Origin: Streptomyces sp. NBC_00775
GTDB taxonomy: Bacteria; Actinomycetota; Actinomycetes; Streptomycetales; Streptomycetaceae
NCBI RefSeq assembly: GCF_036347135.1
Contig: NZ_CP108938.1
Span: forward strand, 248,001-312,000
DNA: 64,000 bases
Direction: 5' to 3'
Every line of letters starts with the position of its first letter. The stretch's first letter is position 1. The translations under genes and the position numbers were made by a program. The notes under the pieces were generated by a model that did no database searches, was not told the origin of the DNA, and was given only the letters and a program-made list of their open reading frames with translations. Below are positions 44,191 through 52,781 of this stretch, one piece after another.

Positions 44191-45233
44191 ATGGGGACGA
44201 ATGCGGTGGACTCGGTGGGTCGCACGGTGCCGGAAGCTGCGGCGCGAGCGGGGACCGTGGCGGAGCTGGGCGGCGTGCTCTCGCGCCATCTCAGCCGGGT
44301 CCTGTCGCACGACGGGTATTTACTCTCCGGGTTCGACCCGGTCACCGGCGCGCGGTGCTTCCTGGCGTGTGAGAACAGCTGCAGCAGCGACGCACGGCGC
44401 CGGATGGATCAGGCAAACACCCTCGGGAGGACCCGCAGGCCCGTCGCCGATCTCATCCACGGCCCCTGCCCGGCCATCGTGCTCGGCGCGGGCTCGCAGG
44501 ACCCGTGCCGCGAGACGCGCCGCCTGCACCGCATCATGGCCGCCGGCAACTACGGCAGCGAGCTGTGCATCGCCCTGACCCAACACGGCGTCACCTGGGG
44601 CGTGCTGGTGCTGCTGCGTGAGCGGGGCTCCAGGCCGTTCTCACCGGCGGAGACCGTGCGTGGCGCCGAGCTGGCACAGCCGCTCGCCTCGGCCGTGACG
44701 CGGTACGTGACGGACAAGCCGCTGCGCCCCCGGCAGGTGCGGTTCCCGTCTGCCGTCGTTGTCGTCGGTAAGAACGACGAGATCGCGGGGGCGACATCGG
44801 CGGGACGCGACGCGCTGCGCTGCGCGGGATCCTGCCCGGCGTCTACCCCGCCAGTGACCAGGAGCTGTTCAGCTTCATCTGGCACATCACCTACACCGTT
44901 CGGCGCACGGGCATGCCTGCGATCACGCGCGCCCCCACTCCGCTGGGATGGTTCTCGCTGCAGGCGCAGCTGCTCGACGGCGCGATGGCGGGCGATGTCG
45001 TGGTCACCCTCCAGCCCGCCCCGGCCACTGAGCTGTTGCCCGCGCTCGCCCAGTGGTACGGCATCTCCGCCAGGGAGCGGACGGTCATCGAGGAGGCTCT
45101 GCAGGGGCAGGCCGCCAAGCAGATCGCCCGCCGGCTCGACCTGTCACCGCACACGGTGAACGACCACTTCAAGGCGGTCTACCGCAAGACCGGCGTGACC
45201 AGCAGGGAGGAGCTCATCGCCTGCTTGTTCTGA
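44191..45233 (+). pseudogene. LuxR-type transcriptional regulator, single frameshift
   Basis: The first frame, from the ATG at 44191, encodes an N-terminal sensor region (VAELGGVLSRHLSRVLSHDG YLLSGFDPVTG ... GNYGSELCIALTQHGVTWGV LVLLRERG). It loses frame near 44815-44826. The correct continuation (GILPGVYPASDQELFSFIWH ... AMAGDVVVTLQPAP) lies in another frame and ends with a LuxR helix-turn-helix (ISARERTVIEEALQGQAAKQ, IARRLDLSPHTVNDHFKAVY). Loss of one base in a GC-repeat (GCGCTGCGCTGCGCGG) explains it. If this is not a sequencing error the gene is dead, though the C-terminal half has its own possible start at 44913. Confidence 0.8.
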
Positions 45234-45413
45234 CACGACGGCTGAGTTCGTGATCAGTTCGTACGGCGTCCAGGGATTTCCTCTGGGCCAACTGATCGTT
45301 GGCCGGGTGGGACGGGCGGTGGACTGCAACGTGGAAGTCAGCCCGGCCGGTGTGTCGTGTGCCCGGTCCGCGCCGTGGGCGTATCGAGGTCACGCCCCAC
45401 GTAACCTCTTCCT

Positions 45414-46370
45414 GTGCCTGCACCCCGCCTGCATCGCGTCGCCGTCCTTGTGCTCGAGGGTGCGAAGCCGCTCGATGTCGGAATTCCCGCGCAGGTTTTC
45501 ACGACCCGCGCGAGCATGCCGTACGAGGTGCGGGTGTGCGGGGCGACACCCGGTCTCGTGACCGGCGGCGATGGCCTCGCGTACTACGTCGCCCACGGCC
45601 TCGACGCGCTTGCGTGGGCCGACATCGTCTTCATCCCCGGCTACCGGTTCCCGGACCGCGACGACCCGCCGCAGGCCGTCGTCGAGGCACTGATCGCGGC
45701 CCACGACCGGGGCGCGCGGCTCGCCGCCATCTCGACGGGCGCCTTCGCGCTCGCCGCCACGGGCCTGCTCGACGGCAGGCGCGCCACGACGCACTGGCAC
45801 TACACGCGGGCACTCGCGGCCAGGCATCCGCTCATCCAGGTCGACGAGAACGTGCTGTTCGTCGACGAGGGCAGCGTGCTCACCTCGGCCGGCGCCGCCT
45901 CCGGCATCGACCTGTGCCTGCACATCGTGCGCGGCGACCTCGGAGTGGCCGCGTCCAACCACGCGGCCCGGCGTCTGGTTGCCGCCCCCTACCGCAGCGG
46001 CGGCCAGGCCCAGTACGTACCGCACAGCGTCCCCGAGCCACTCGGCGAGCGGTTCGCCGCCACCCGCGAGTGGGCGCTGCACCGGCTCGGCGAGCCCCTC
46101 ACCCTCGACACACTGGCGCGGCAGGCCGAGGTCTCGCCGCGCACGTTCTCCCGGCGCTTCGTCGAGGAGACCGGCTACACGCCGATGCAGTGGGTGATGC
46201 GCGCCCGCATCGACCTGGCCCGCGAACTGCTCGAGCGCTCGCAGCGCAGCGTCGAACAGATCGCCGCCGACGTGGGGCTCGGCACCGGCGCGAACCTGCG
46301 CCTGCACTTCCAGCGCATCCTCGGCACCACACCGAGCGAGTACCGGCGCACCTTCACCCGGGGCGAGTGA
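45414..46370 (+). CDS. GlxA-type AraC regulator with DJ-1/PfpI-like domain
   Basis: This 318-residue protein has an N-terminal class-I glutamine-amidotransferase-like domain (RVAVLVLEGAKPLDVGIPAQ; IVFIPGYRFPD; LAAISTGAFALAATGLLDGR; about residues 8-175). The elbow Cys is replaced (STGAF), so it is a sensor rather than an enzyme. The C-terminus is a double AraC helix-turn-helix (TLDTLARQAEVSPRTFSRRF; SVEQIAADVGLGTGANLRLH; about 215-310). It is followed 107 bases later by a gap gene on the same strand. As I recall, a similar regulator-gap pair (gapR-gap) is known in Streptomyces aureofaciens, so it likely controls gap here. Confidence 0.92.
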   Translation: MPAPRLHRVAVLVLEGAKPLDVGIPAQVFTTRASMPYEVRVCGATPGLVTGGDGLAYYVAHGLDALAWADIVFIPGYRFPDRDDPPQAVVEALIAAHDRGARLAAISTGAFALAATGLLDGRRATTHWHYTRALAARHPLIQVDENVLFVDEGSVLTSAGAASGIDLCLHIVRGDLGVAASNHAARRLVAAPYRSGGQAQYVPHSVPEPLGERFAATREWALHRLGEPLTLDTLARQAEVSPRTFSRRFVEETGYTPMQWVMRARIDLARELLERSQRSVEQIAADVGLGTGANLRLHFQRILGTTPSEYRRTFTRGE

Positions 46371-46477
46371 TCCGCCCGGCACCGCGTGGCGGGATCCTTT
46401 TGAACCATGGCGATCTCGCCACTGTCAGCGGCGCGAGCCGCGGGCGACCCTGGTGGCGAAGGGAAGGGACATCACTC

Positions 46478-47476
46478 ATGACTCGCATCGCCATCAACGG
46501 ATTCGGCCGCATCGGACGCAATGTGCTGCGCGCGCTGCTGGAGCGCGACAGCGCCCTCGAGGTCGTCGCCGTCAACGACCTGACGGAGCCCGCCACTCTC
46601 GCCCGGCTGCTCGCCTACGACAGCACGGCCGGCCGGCTCGGGCGCCCGGTGACCGTCGACGGGGACGCCCTCGTCGTCGACGGCCGTCGGATCACGGTGC
46701 TGGCCGAGCGCGAACCGGCGCAGCTGCCGTGGGCCGAACTCGGCGTGGACATCGTCCTGGAAGCCACCGGCCGCTTCACCTCGGCCAAGGCCGCCCGTTC
46801 CCACCTCGACGCGGGCGCGAGGAAGGTTCTCGTCAGCGCGCCGTCGGACGGCGCCGACGTCACGCTCGCGTTCGGGGTCAACACCGACGCCTACGACCCG
46901 GCCGTGCACACGATCGTCTCGAACGCCTCCTGTACCACCAACGCGCTCGCGCCGCTGGCCGCGGTCCTCGACGAACTCGCCGGTATCGAGCACGGGTTCA
47001 TGACGACGGTGCACGCCTACACGCAGGAGCAGAACCTGCAGGACGGTCCGCACCGCGACGCCCGTCGCGCCCGAGCCGCCAGCGTCAACATCGTGCCGAC
47101 CACGACCGGCGCCGCCAAGGCGATCGGGCTGGTGCTGCCGAACCTCAACGGCAAGCTGTCGGGCGACTCGATCCGCGTACCGGTGCCGGTGGGCTCGATC
47201 GTCGAACTGAACACGACCGTCGCCCGCGACGTGACGCGCGACGACGTGCTGGCGGCGTACCGCGCCGCAGCGGAGGGGCCGCTCGCCGGCATCCTCGAGT
47301 ACTCGGACGACCCGCTCGTGTCGTCCGACATCACGGGCAATCCCGCCTCGTCGATCTTTGACTCGGCCCTCACCCGCGTCGACGGCCGCCACGTCAAGGT
47401 GGTCGCGTGGTACGACAACGAGTGGGGCTTCTCGAACCGCGTGATCGACACGCTCGAGTTCCTCGCCACCCGCTGA
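46478..47476 (+). CDS. gap: Type I glyceraldehyde-3-phosphate dehydrogenase
   Basis: This 332-residue enzyme interconverts glyceraldehyde-3-phosphate and 1,3-bisphosphoglycerate. It has an NAD motif INGFGRIGRNVLRAL, the catalytic Cys152 in SNASCTTNALAPL, the activating His near residue 179 in MTTVHAYTQEQNLQDGPH, NIVPTTTGAAKAIGLVLP, and WYDNEWGFSNRV near the C-terminus. Asp in VAVNDLTEP suggests NAD preference. The ATG at 46478 follows GAAGGGAAGGGAC. Pairing with a dedicated GlxA-type regulator suggests an accessory, conditionally expressed isozyme rather than the housekeeping gap, which is usually in the gap-pgk-tpi operon. Confidence 0.95.
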   Translation: MTRIAINGFGRIGRNVLRALLERDSALEVVAVNDLTEPATLARLLAYDSTAGRLGRPVTVDGDALVVDGRRITVLAEREPAQLPWAELGVDIVLEATGRFTSAKAARSHLDAGARKVLVSAPSDGADVTLAFGVNTDAYDPAVHTIVSNASCTTNALAPLAAVLDELAGIEHGFMTTVHAYTQEQNLQDGPHRDARRARAASVNIVPTTTGAAKAIGLVLPNLNGKLSGDSIRVPVPVGSIVELNTTVARDVTRDDVLAAYRAAAEGPLAGILEYSDDPLVSSDITGNPASSIFDSALTRVDGRHVKVVAWYDNEWGFSNRVIDTLEFLATR

Positions 47477-47717
47477 CCGGACGCCGGGGTGGTGCCCCGC
47501 CTCCGGCAACCGCGCCGGCCAGCACTTCCTTTGGGCGCTCTGGTTGACCAGTCGGGCCAACCAGAGCGCTCAGTCACCGAAGCGGGTCCGCCCGGCTTCC
47601 GGAGGGTGCGGGAGCGCCACGGCCGGTCAAGACACTCTTCGAGCGTCGCCCCGCGATGGCCTATAGCGACCCCTGACAGTCCGCGACGCCCCTCGAATCT
47701 GGCGGCTATCAGACGGA

Positions 47718-47853
47718 CCCGCCGCCTGATCCCGTCGATGAGCTGCCGTCTCGTCCACGCTGACGGCCGACCCGAACACCTGGGCACAGGCAACAGCGAT
47801 TCCAGCCGCGCCCACTGCTCATCGGTCAAGCCAAGCCGCCTCGTCACCGCCAG
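47718..47853 (-). pseudogene. IS5-family transposase N-terminal fragment
   Basis: The minus strand encodes the start of an IS5-type transposase (GLTDEQWARLESLLPVP, then GRPSAWTRRQLIDGIRRRVR) with no continuation; the sequence after it does not follow the family. The surrounding 47477-48003 holds nothing else supportable. Confidence 0.75.
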
Positions 47854-48003
47854 GGTGGCCACGAGGTCTCCGGTGTTCAGGTTCTTCTTGGCCGATGAAC
47901 CCTCTACCGGAGACCTCACTTGCTTCACGATCACGACACGCCCGTCGCGCCGGACTTCGCGGCAGACCCCAAGTCCCTGCTGCCGAGACGTGACCGATGA
48001 GCA

Positions 48004-48384
48004 TCAGAGTGCGGCGAGGCGGGCCTTGAGCAGACAGAACTCATTGCCCTCGGGGTCGGCCAGGACGTGCCACGGCTCCTCCCCTGTCTGGCCGATGTCG
48101 GCCGGGCGAGCACCGAGCTTGAGAAGGCGTTCGAGCTCGGCGTCCTGATCGCGGTCGGTGGCGTTGACGTCGATGTGCAGCCGGGATTTCCCCTTCTCCG
48201 GCTCATCCCTGCGACTGAGGAAGATCGTCGGCTGCAGACCGCCGAACCCTTCGCGCGGCCCGATCTCCATCGAGCCGTCGTCCTCGCGACCGAGCACGAC
48301 GAAGTCCAGGACCTCGCACCAGAACCGCGCCAGCGCCTCAGGGTCGCGGCAACCGAGCACGAGCTCACTGATACGACATGCCAT
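48004..48384 (-). CDS. VOC family protein (glyoxalase-like)
   Basis: This 126-residue protein has VOC features: SELVLGCRDPEALARFWCEV at the first module, RLHIDVNATDRDQDAELERL in the middle, and the C-terminal ADPEGNEFCLL strand with the Glu used as metal ligand in many members. It belongs to the same subgroup as the protein at 56362-56715 (shared KGKSRLHID/KAKSRLHLD and VLADPEGNEFC). The ATG at 48384 starts it. It sits between two IS5-type remnants. Confidence 0.88.
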   Translation of the reverse strand: MACRISELVLGCRDPEALARFWCEVLDFVVLGREDDGSMEIGPREGFGGLQPTIFLSRRDEPEKGKSRLHIDVNATDRDQDAELERLLKLGARPADIGQTGEEPWHVLADPEGNEFCLLKARLAAL

Positions 48385-48624
48385 CGACGAAACCTACTCT
48401 CAGCGTGGGAACTGCAGGGGAGGCCACACGCGAACCTCGCGGCGCCCAGCAGCGAAAACAATCCCGCGACCGTACCGGACGAGGCGAGCACGGGCGAAGT
48501 GATTTCAGGGAGGGCTGCCCCTGTCCGGGCAGCCGGGCAAGGCCGTTGGCCGTGCAGTCGGGAAGCCGACTTTGCGACACGTCCTGAGACCGTGTCCTAT
48601 GTGGGCGGCGTCGTTGGTCTCGGT

Positions 48625-49202
48625 ATGGGGCGGGGGACGTGGAGCTGGATTGTTCCGGACGGGTTGTGGGAGATCGCAGAACCGCTCATCCCACCGTCGA
48701 GGGAGCGGCCACAGGGCGGCGGGACGCAGGACACTCCTGATGAGACGCTGTTCGCGGCCATCATCTACGTCCTGTTCAGCGGGTGCGCTTGGCGGGCTCT
48801 ACCACCCTGCTTCGGGGTATCGAAGTCGACGGCCCATCGGCGCTTCCTGATCTGGTCGAGGGCCGGAGTCCGGGGCCGGCTCCACGAGGAGATCCTGCAC
48901 CGGCTCGACGACGCCGGCCTCCTTTATCTCTCACGTGCCGTCCTCGACTCCGCCCACGTCCGCGCTAAAAGGGGGGGGGCGAACTCACAACGCCTCCACG
49001 GCGACAAGGCATACGACATCCCCCACCTGCGGAAATGGTGACGCGGCAGACGGATCGGTGTCCGCATCGCCCGCAAGGGCGTCGAGTCGTCGCAACGGCT
49101 CGGACGGCGCCGGTGGTGGTCGAGAGGACGATGTCCTGACTGACCGGCTACCGGCCCAAGAATCGCCTCAAGGCTATCGAACGCGACTCCAACGTCGCCT
49201 GA
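48625..49202 (+). pseudogene. IS5-family transposase with internal deletion
   Basis: The frame opens WSWIVPDGLWEIAEPLIPPS and continues through FAAIIYVLFSGCAWRALPPC and LDSAHVRAKRGG. At a run of Gs near 48971-48977 it jumps to QRLHGDKAYDIPHLRKW, missing the central DDE part, and meets a stop at 49041. Later fragments (GVRIARKGVESSQRLGRRRW; LTGYRPKNRLKAIERDSNVA) show the C-terminal end was once present. It is non-functional. Confidence 0.85.
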
Positions 49203-49223
49203 ACGAGAAACGCGGCCGAGTAC

Positions 49224-49748
49224 TCAACGGGCGGGTAGCCCGGCCCGGTCCCGCCAGTAGTCCGGATCGCGGGGGTCTGCCAGCCAGCCCAACAGCCGGT
49301 CGGCGCCTGCCTGAAACGCCTGACTCAGCGATGTCTCACCGCCGATGACCACATGCAGGCCATCGGCGTCATGAGTCGCATGGTCGACGTCACACCAACA
49401 GGCCACGTTCACCACCGCGCTGACCGACAGCTCTCCCTGGTCCGTCCAGGAGACATCGAGCAGGAACTCAAGTTGATCGCCCGGACCAGCAGGCCCGGCG
49501 ATGTCCGCGAGCAAGATCACCGCAGCACCTGGCCCCGGGCCGGGGAACGCGGCGTGATGTGATGCCCACAGCCATTCCGGCTCAGGCTCTCCTATGCGTG
49601 CCTCATCAATCGTGCGGGCCGCGCGCCGCAGGACCTCTGTCTCACTGGCCGAGAGCTGTGGGAAAAGCGCGGGCAGCGGGACAGCATCCCAGGGACCACC
49701 AGCCATGACCATGAACCCGATCATCCAATCCTCGGGCAGGGGCCACAA
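49224..49748 (-). CDS. Uncharacterised protein
   Basis: This 174-residue acidic protein has no recognised motif. It starts MWPLPEDWMIGFMVMAGGPW, has a helical region (SETEVLRRAARTIDEARIGE), a beta-rich middle (VNVACWCDVDHATHDADGLH) and a C-terminal helix (QAGADRLLGWLADPRDPDYW). Reading-frame codon use is Streptomyces-like on this strand, supporting a real gene. It lies just after a dead IS5 element in convergent orientation, with no operon partner. Function is unknown. Confidence 0.65.
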   Translation of the reverse strand: MWPLPEDWMIGFMVMAGGPWDAVPLPALFPQLSASETEVLRRAARTIDEARIGEPEPEWLWASHHAAFPGPGPGAAVILLADIAGPAGPGDQLEFLLDVSWTDQGELSVSAVVNVACWCDVDHATHDADGLHVVIGGETSLSQAFQAGADRLLGWLADPRDPDYWRDRAGLPAR

Positions 49749-50023
49749 GAAGTCCGAGCCTTCGGCCGACCATTCAACCCGTCGCCAAGCCGGGCACGTT
49801 CACTCGTACCATGCCGGCCCATTCCCGTCGGCGAGTTTGGTCTGCGTACGCAGGTACTTGTCGGCGACGGGTGAACCCGTGGTTCTGGATCACGTTTGCG
49901 GCTGGCTCGGCTGTCAGCGGCCACTCGAATTTCCGCAGGGATGGCCAACTTCGATGTCACGTTCAGTGGCGAACGTGAGGGCTGATCGCAGTACCGGTTG
50001 CCCTCGACGTCCAGCCATCCGGA

Positions 50024-50443
50024 CTACGCGCCCCCGCGTTCGTCGATGCGTTGAAGCAGGTCGAGCAGGGTCGCGCGGTCAGCCGGGGAGAGCGCGGAGT
50101 AGCACGCGGCGAGGACCTCGTCGGCGATCTGATGCCCTGCTTTGAGGACCCGTTCACCGGCGGGAGTGAGATAGTGCTCGATCCGTCGACCGTTGCCCGG
50201 CCGGCGCTCGATGAGGCCCTGGGCCGCACAGCGGCCGGCGAGCGTTCCGAATGCCTGCTCGCTCTGGAACGTCGCCGCAGCAAGTGCGCGGGCCGATGCC
50301 CCGGGTGAGCGGCTGATCGCGCGGAGGGCATCCCACTGGGCCAGCGTCGTGCCGGCAGTCGCGAGCCGGCTGTCGAGCGCCCGGTGCTGCTGGTACTGGG
50401 CGTACTTGACGGCTCTTCCAAGGGCTTGCAGTTCATCGGGCAT
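50024..50443 (-). CDS. MarR-family transcriptional regulator
   Basis: This 139-residue protein has the MarR winged helix: TTLAQWDALRAISRSPGASA, LAAATFQSEQAFGTLAGRCA, then wing GLIERRPGNGRRIEHYLTPA GERVL. It is divergent from an alpha/beta hydrolase gene across 61 bases that contain the perfect palindrome TAAGCTAGCTTA, its likely site. MarR proteins typically respond to phenolic or oxidant ligands; this one is not specified. The ATG at 50443 starts it. Confidence 0.92.
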   Translation of the reverse strand: MPDELQALGRAVKYAQYQQHRALDSRLATAGTTLAQWDALRAISRSPGASARALAAATFQSEQAFGTLAGRCAAQGLIERRPGNGRRIEHYLTPAGERVLKAGHQIADEVLAACYSALSPADRATLLDLLQRIDERGGA

Positions 50444-50462
50444 GGAACCAGTCTAGGCGATG

Positions 50463-50492
50463 ACTAAGCTAGCTTATATAAACATCTTTAGT
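50463..50492. promoter_or_regulatory. MarR operator region between divergent genes
   Basis: TAAGCTAGCTTA (50465-50476) is a perfect 12-base palindrome. An outer ACTAA/TTAGT pair (50463-50467 and 50488-50492) flanks an AT-rich TATATAAA stretch that probably contains a -10 element. Confidence 0.7.
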
Positions 50493-50504
50493 TAGGGTGG
50501 GGGC

Positions 50505-51305
50505 ATGTTCACAGACCACGCGGTTGCGCAGTACCCAGACCTGTCCCTCACCCTGTCCGAGGCCGGCACCGGCAGGCCCGCCCTGATCCTGCACGGCGGC
50601 GGGGGGCCGGCCACCGTCGCCGGGCTCGCGGGCCATCTCGCCGAGACCATGCACACCATCACACCCATACACCCCGGCTGGGACGGCACCCCCCGCCCTG
50701 CATGGCTGACCGGCATCGACGATCTCGCGCTCGCCTACCTGCACTACCTCCAAGACCTCGGGCTACGCGATGTGCTCGTCGTCGGCTCCTCGCTCGGCGG
50801 CTGGACCGCCGCCGAGATGGCCGTGCGCGACACCGCGGGAATCATCACGGGACTCGTCCTGATCGACGCTGTCGGAGTGCACGTCGAGGCCGAACCGATC
50901 ACCGACTTCTTCGCCCTCGACGCCCACGGCGTAGCCGAGTACGCCTGGCACGACTCGGCCCGCTTCTACCGTGACCCCGCCGGCATACCCGCCGAACAAC
51001 TCGCCGTTCAGCAGGGCAACATGGCCACCATGCGCGTCCTCGCGGGCGACCCCTCCATGCATGACCCCAAACTGCTCCGCCGGCTGCGGCGTATCGACCT
51101 CCCCACTCTCCTGCTCTGGGGAGAGAGCGACCGCATCGTCACCCCCGCCTACGGCGCGGCATACGCCAACGCCTTCGGCAACGGTCGACTCCAGGTCATC
51201 CCTGAAGCAGGCCACCTGCCCCAGATAGAACAACCGGAAGCCACCTTCGCCTGCATCGACAGCTACATTCGCCACCTGAGCGCCAACTCCATCAACTCGC
51301 ATTGA
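50505..51305 (+). CDS. Alpha/beta hydrolase
   Basis: This 266-residue hydrolase has the oxyanion region ALILHGGGGPATVAGLAGHL, nucleophile elbow LVVGSSLGGWTAAEMAV with Ser, Asp in LLLWGESDRIVTPAYG, and His in VIPEAGHLPQIEQPEATF. The ATG at 50505 lies 15 bases after the operator region. It is divergent from the MarR gene, so it is probably induced by a ligand that it may also hydrolyse (inference). There is no signal peptide. Confidence 0.9.
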   Translation: MFTDHAVAQYPDLSLTLSEAGTGRPALILHGGGGPATVAGLAGHLAETMHTITPIHPGWDGTPRPAWLTGIDDLALAYLHYLQDLGLRDVLVVGSSLGGWTAAEMAVRDTAGIITGLVLIDAVGVHVEAEPITDFFALDAHGVAEYAWHDSARFYRDPAGIPAEQLAVQQGNMATMRVLAGDPSMHDPKLLRRLRRIDLPTLLLWGESDRIVTPAYGAAYANAFGNGRLQVIPEAGHLPQIEQPEATFACIDSYIRHLSANSINSH

Positions 51306-51469
51306 CCGTTGGAGGCGGTCGATCCGACGGGCCAGCGCCTGATAGCGGGCCAGCCAACTGATCCGGGTATTCGTCCCGGCGTCACGGTGTGCCCCTGCGT
51401 GCCCCCGCGGAAGACAACCTCGCCGCAGCGGGTCCAGATCTGCTGCGCGCGACGGGGAAGGCGGAGGAG

Positions 51470-51660
51470 CCCTACAGGCTGCTCGACCCCGCAGACGTCG
51501 TCATCGAGCCGGCGGCGGAATGGTTCGCCGGACTGCACGCGTGCTCCAAGCCGGCGACCACGATCCGGTCGTACGGCATGGATCTGCTGCGCTGGTACAG
51601 GTTTCCTGTGGATGCTGGAGATCCTGTGGGACAAGGCGCCCCCTGCTCAGGGAGCGGGAG
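51470..51660 (+). pseudogene. Phage-type integrase N-terminal fragment, frameshifted
   Basis: The sequence YRLLDPADVVIEPAAEWFAG, then KPATTIRSYGMDLLRWYR, then (one frame over) FLWMLEILWDKAP matches the core-binding domain of Streptomyces tyrosine recombinases. There is no catalytic domain. It abuts the hypothetical gene at 51647. Confidence 0.7.
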
Positions 51661-52258
51661 GCGCGGCCGCGATCCCAGGTCCAAGTGTCTTGGAGCCGGG
51701 GAGGGCCAGGACGTCGGCGAATAAGTCGGCGAGGGTCTGCTTGCTCTTTCCCCAGTCGTAGAGCTGCCCAGGGATCTCCGCTTGCGCGTCCAGGGTGGTG
51801 CTGCGGTTGGCACTGCGGTCGATGCGTACCTGTAGTACGCCGCCGAAGGTCTTGCGGTCGGAGGGGATCTCGGCGATCAGGGTGCATCCGTCCTCCCGCT
51901 GCTCCACGGACTGAACTACTTGGCCGTGGAAAGCCATGGAGCACAGAACGGAGGCGATGACTCGGCCTATGGGTGCACGTATCTCAGCCGCCTGCGATTT
52001 GCCGGTTCGCCAGCCCCGCTTCAGTGCCCGCCCGCGCCCACGGGCTACGGCCCCACGGTGTATGGCCTTGCCGAGGGCCGGGAATACCACGGCTGCCGTC
52101 GCGAGAAATTCCTCAGCGCTCATGGGAACGCGTGCGTGTGCTGCGCAACTGCTGACTGCGTTGCGGACCACGGGGATGCTGATGATCACCTCGAAGCGGT
52201 GCTCATCGGCCCAGTCGGCGCTTGCGTCGACTCCATCGCCGTCTTGTGCTGCCGACAT
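51647..52258 (-). CDS. Uncharacterised protein
   Basis: This protein of up to 203 residues has no recognised domain. The middle is basic (RGAVARGRGRALKRGWRTGK) and helical, followed by strand-rich sequence (HGQVVQSVEQREDGCTLIAE; KTFGGVLQVRIDRSANRSTT) and a helical end (GKSKQTLADLFADVLALPGS). The strand pattern could be a small alpha/beta or START-like fold. Several downstream starts are possible (for example MSAEEFLATAAVV). It is bordered by an integrase remnant and another mobile-element remnant. Function is unknown. Confidence 0.55.
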   Translation of the reverse strand: MSAAQDGDGVDASADWADEHRFEVIISIPVVRNAVSSCAAHARVPMSAEEFLATAAVVFPALGKAIHRGAVARGRGRALKRGWRTGKSQAAEIRAPIGRVIASVLCSMAFHGQVVQSVEQREDGCTLIAEIPSDRKTFGGVLQVRIDRSANRSTTLDAQAEIPGQLYDWGKSKQTLADLFADVLALPGSKTLGPGIAAAPPAP

Positions 52259-52439
52259 GGGCGCCTCGTGTCCGTGTTGTGGGACCAGAGCCAGGAGTCA
52301 ACCACCGTGGGGCTGCCGAGATCAACACGCGCGTTCACGAACCTTGCCCGGCTACACCACGCGGCGGGACGCCATCGGCGACCCGAGCCGAGGCACGGGA
52401 CTTCACCCGGTGGCTCCAACTCGCCCACGCCATGTGTGA

Positions 52440-52723
52440 GGCCGGTGAGATCCCCGATCCTCGCGAGGCCCAGATCGCCCGGCTCAAGGGCTCAAGGGCT
52501 CAAGGGCTCAAGGGCTCAAGGCAGAGAACACCAAGCTCAGGAACGGCTGCCTCAGGCAGCGCAAGAGGTCGATCAGCTCACGGACTTCCGCACCCAGGCC
52601 CCGGCCCGGCTCGCCGCACAGTACGAGGAGATCATCCGGCTCCGCGAAGCCGCCGCCGCAACAACAATTTGGGTCAGCCGCCTGCCGCCGCCCCGAACCA
52701 CCGCCATCGGGACATGCAGTTGA
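52440..52723 (+). pseudogene. Recombinase-associated helical protein remnant (DUF6262-like), repeat-disrupted
   Basis: The frames read DPREAQIARL, KAENTKLRNG, then VDQLTDFRTQAPARLAAQYE EIIRLREAAA. This is a coiled-coil pattern like the small proteins encoded beside Streptomyces transposon recombinases. An octamer repeat at 52482-52521 throws the reading frame. It ends at a stop at 52721-52723. Confidence 0.45.
52482..52521 (+). repeat. Octamer tandem repeat, five copies of GCTCAAGG
   Basis: Five perfect copies of an 8-base unit. With one copy the surrounding frame would read ...ARLKAENTKL... without interruption; the extra 32 bases shift it. Confidence 0.9.
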
Positions 52724-52781
52724 TACCGCAAGCCCGACAGGGTGCTCGCTCTCGCATGCTGGAAGTAGACCTCACCAGCGA

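Noticed and set aside
52482..52521. CRISPR-like repeat
   Set aside because: The unit is 8 bases without spacers, so it is a simple tandem repeat.
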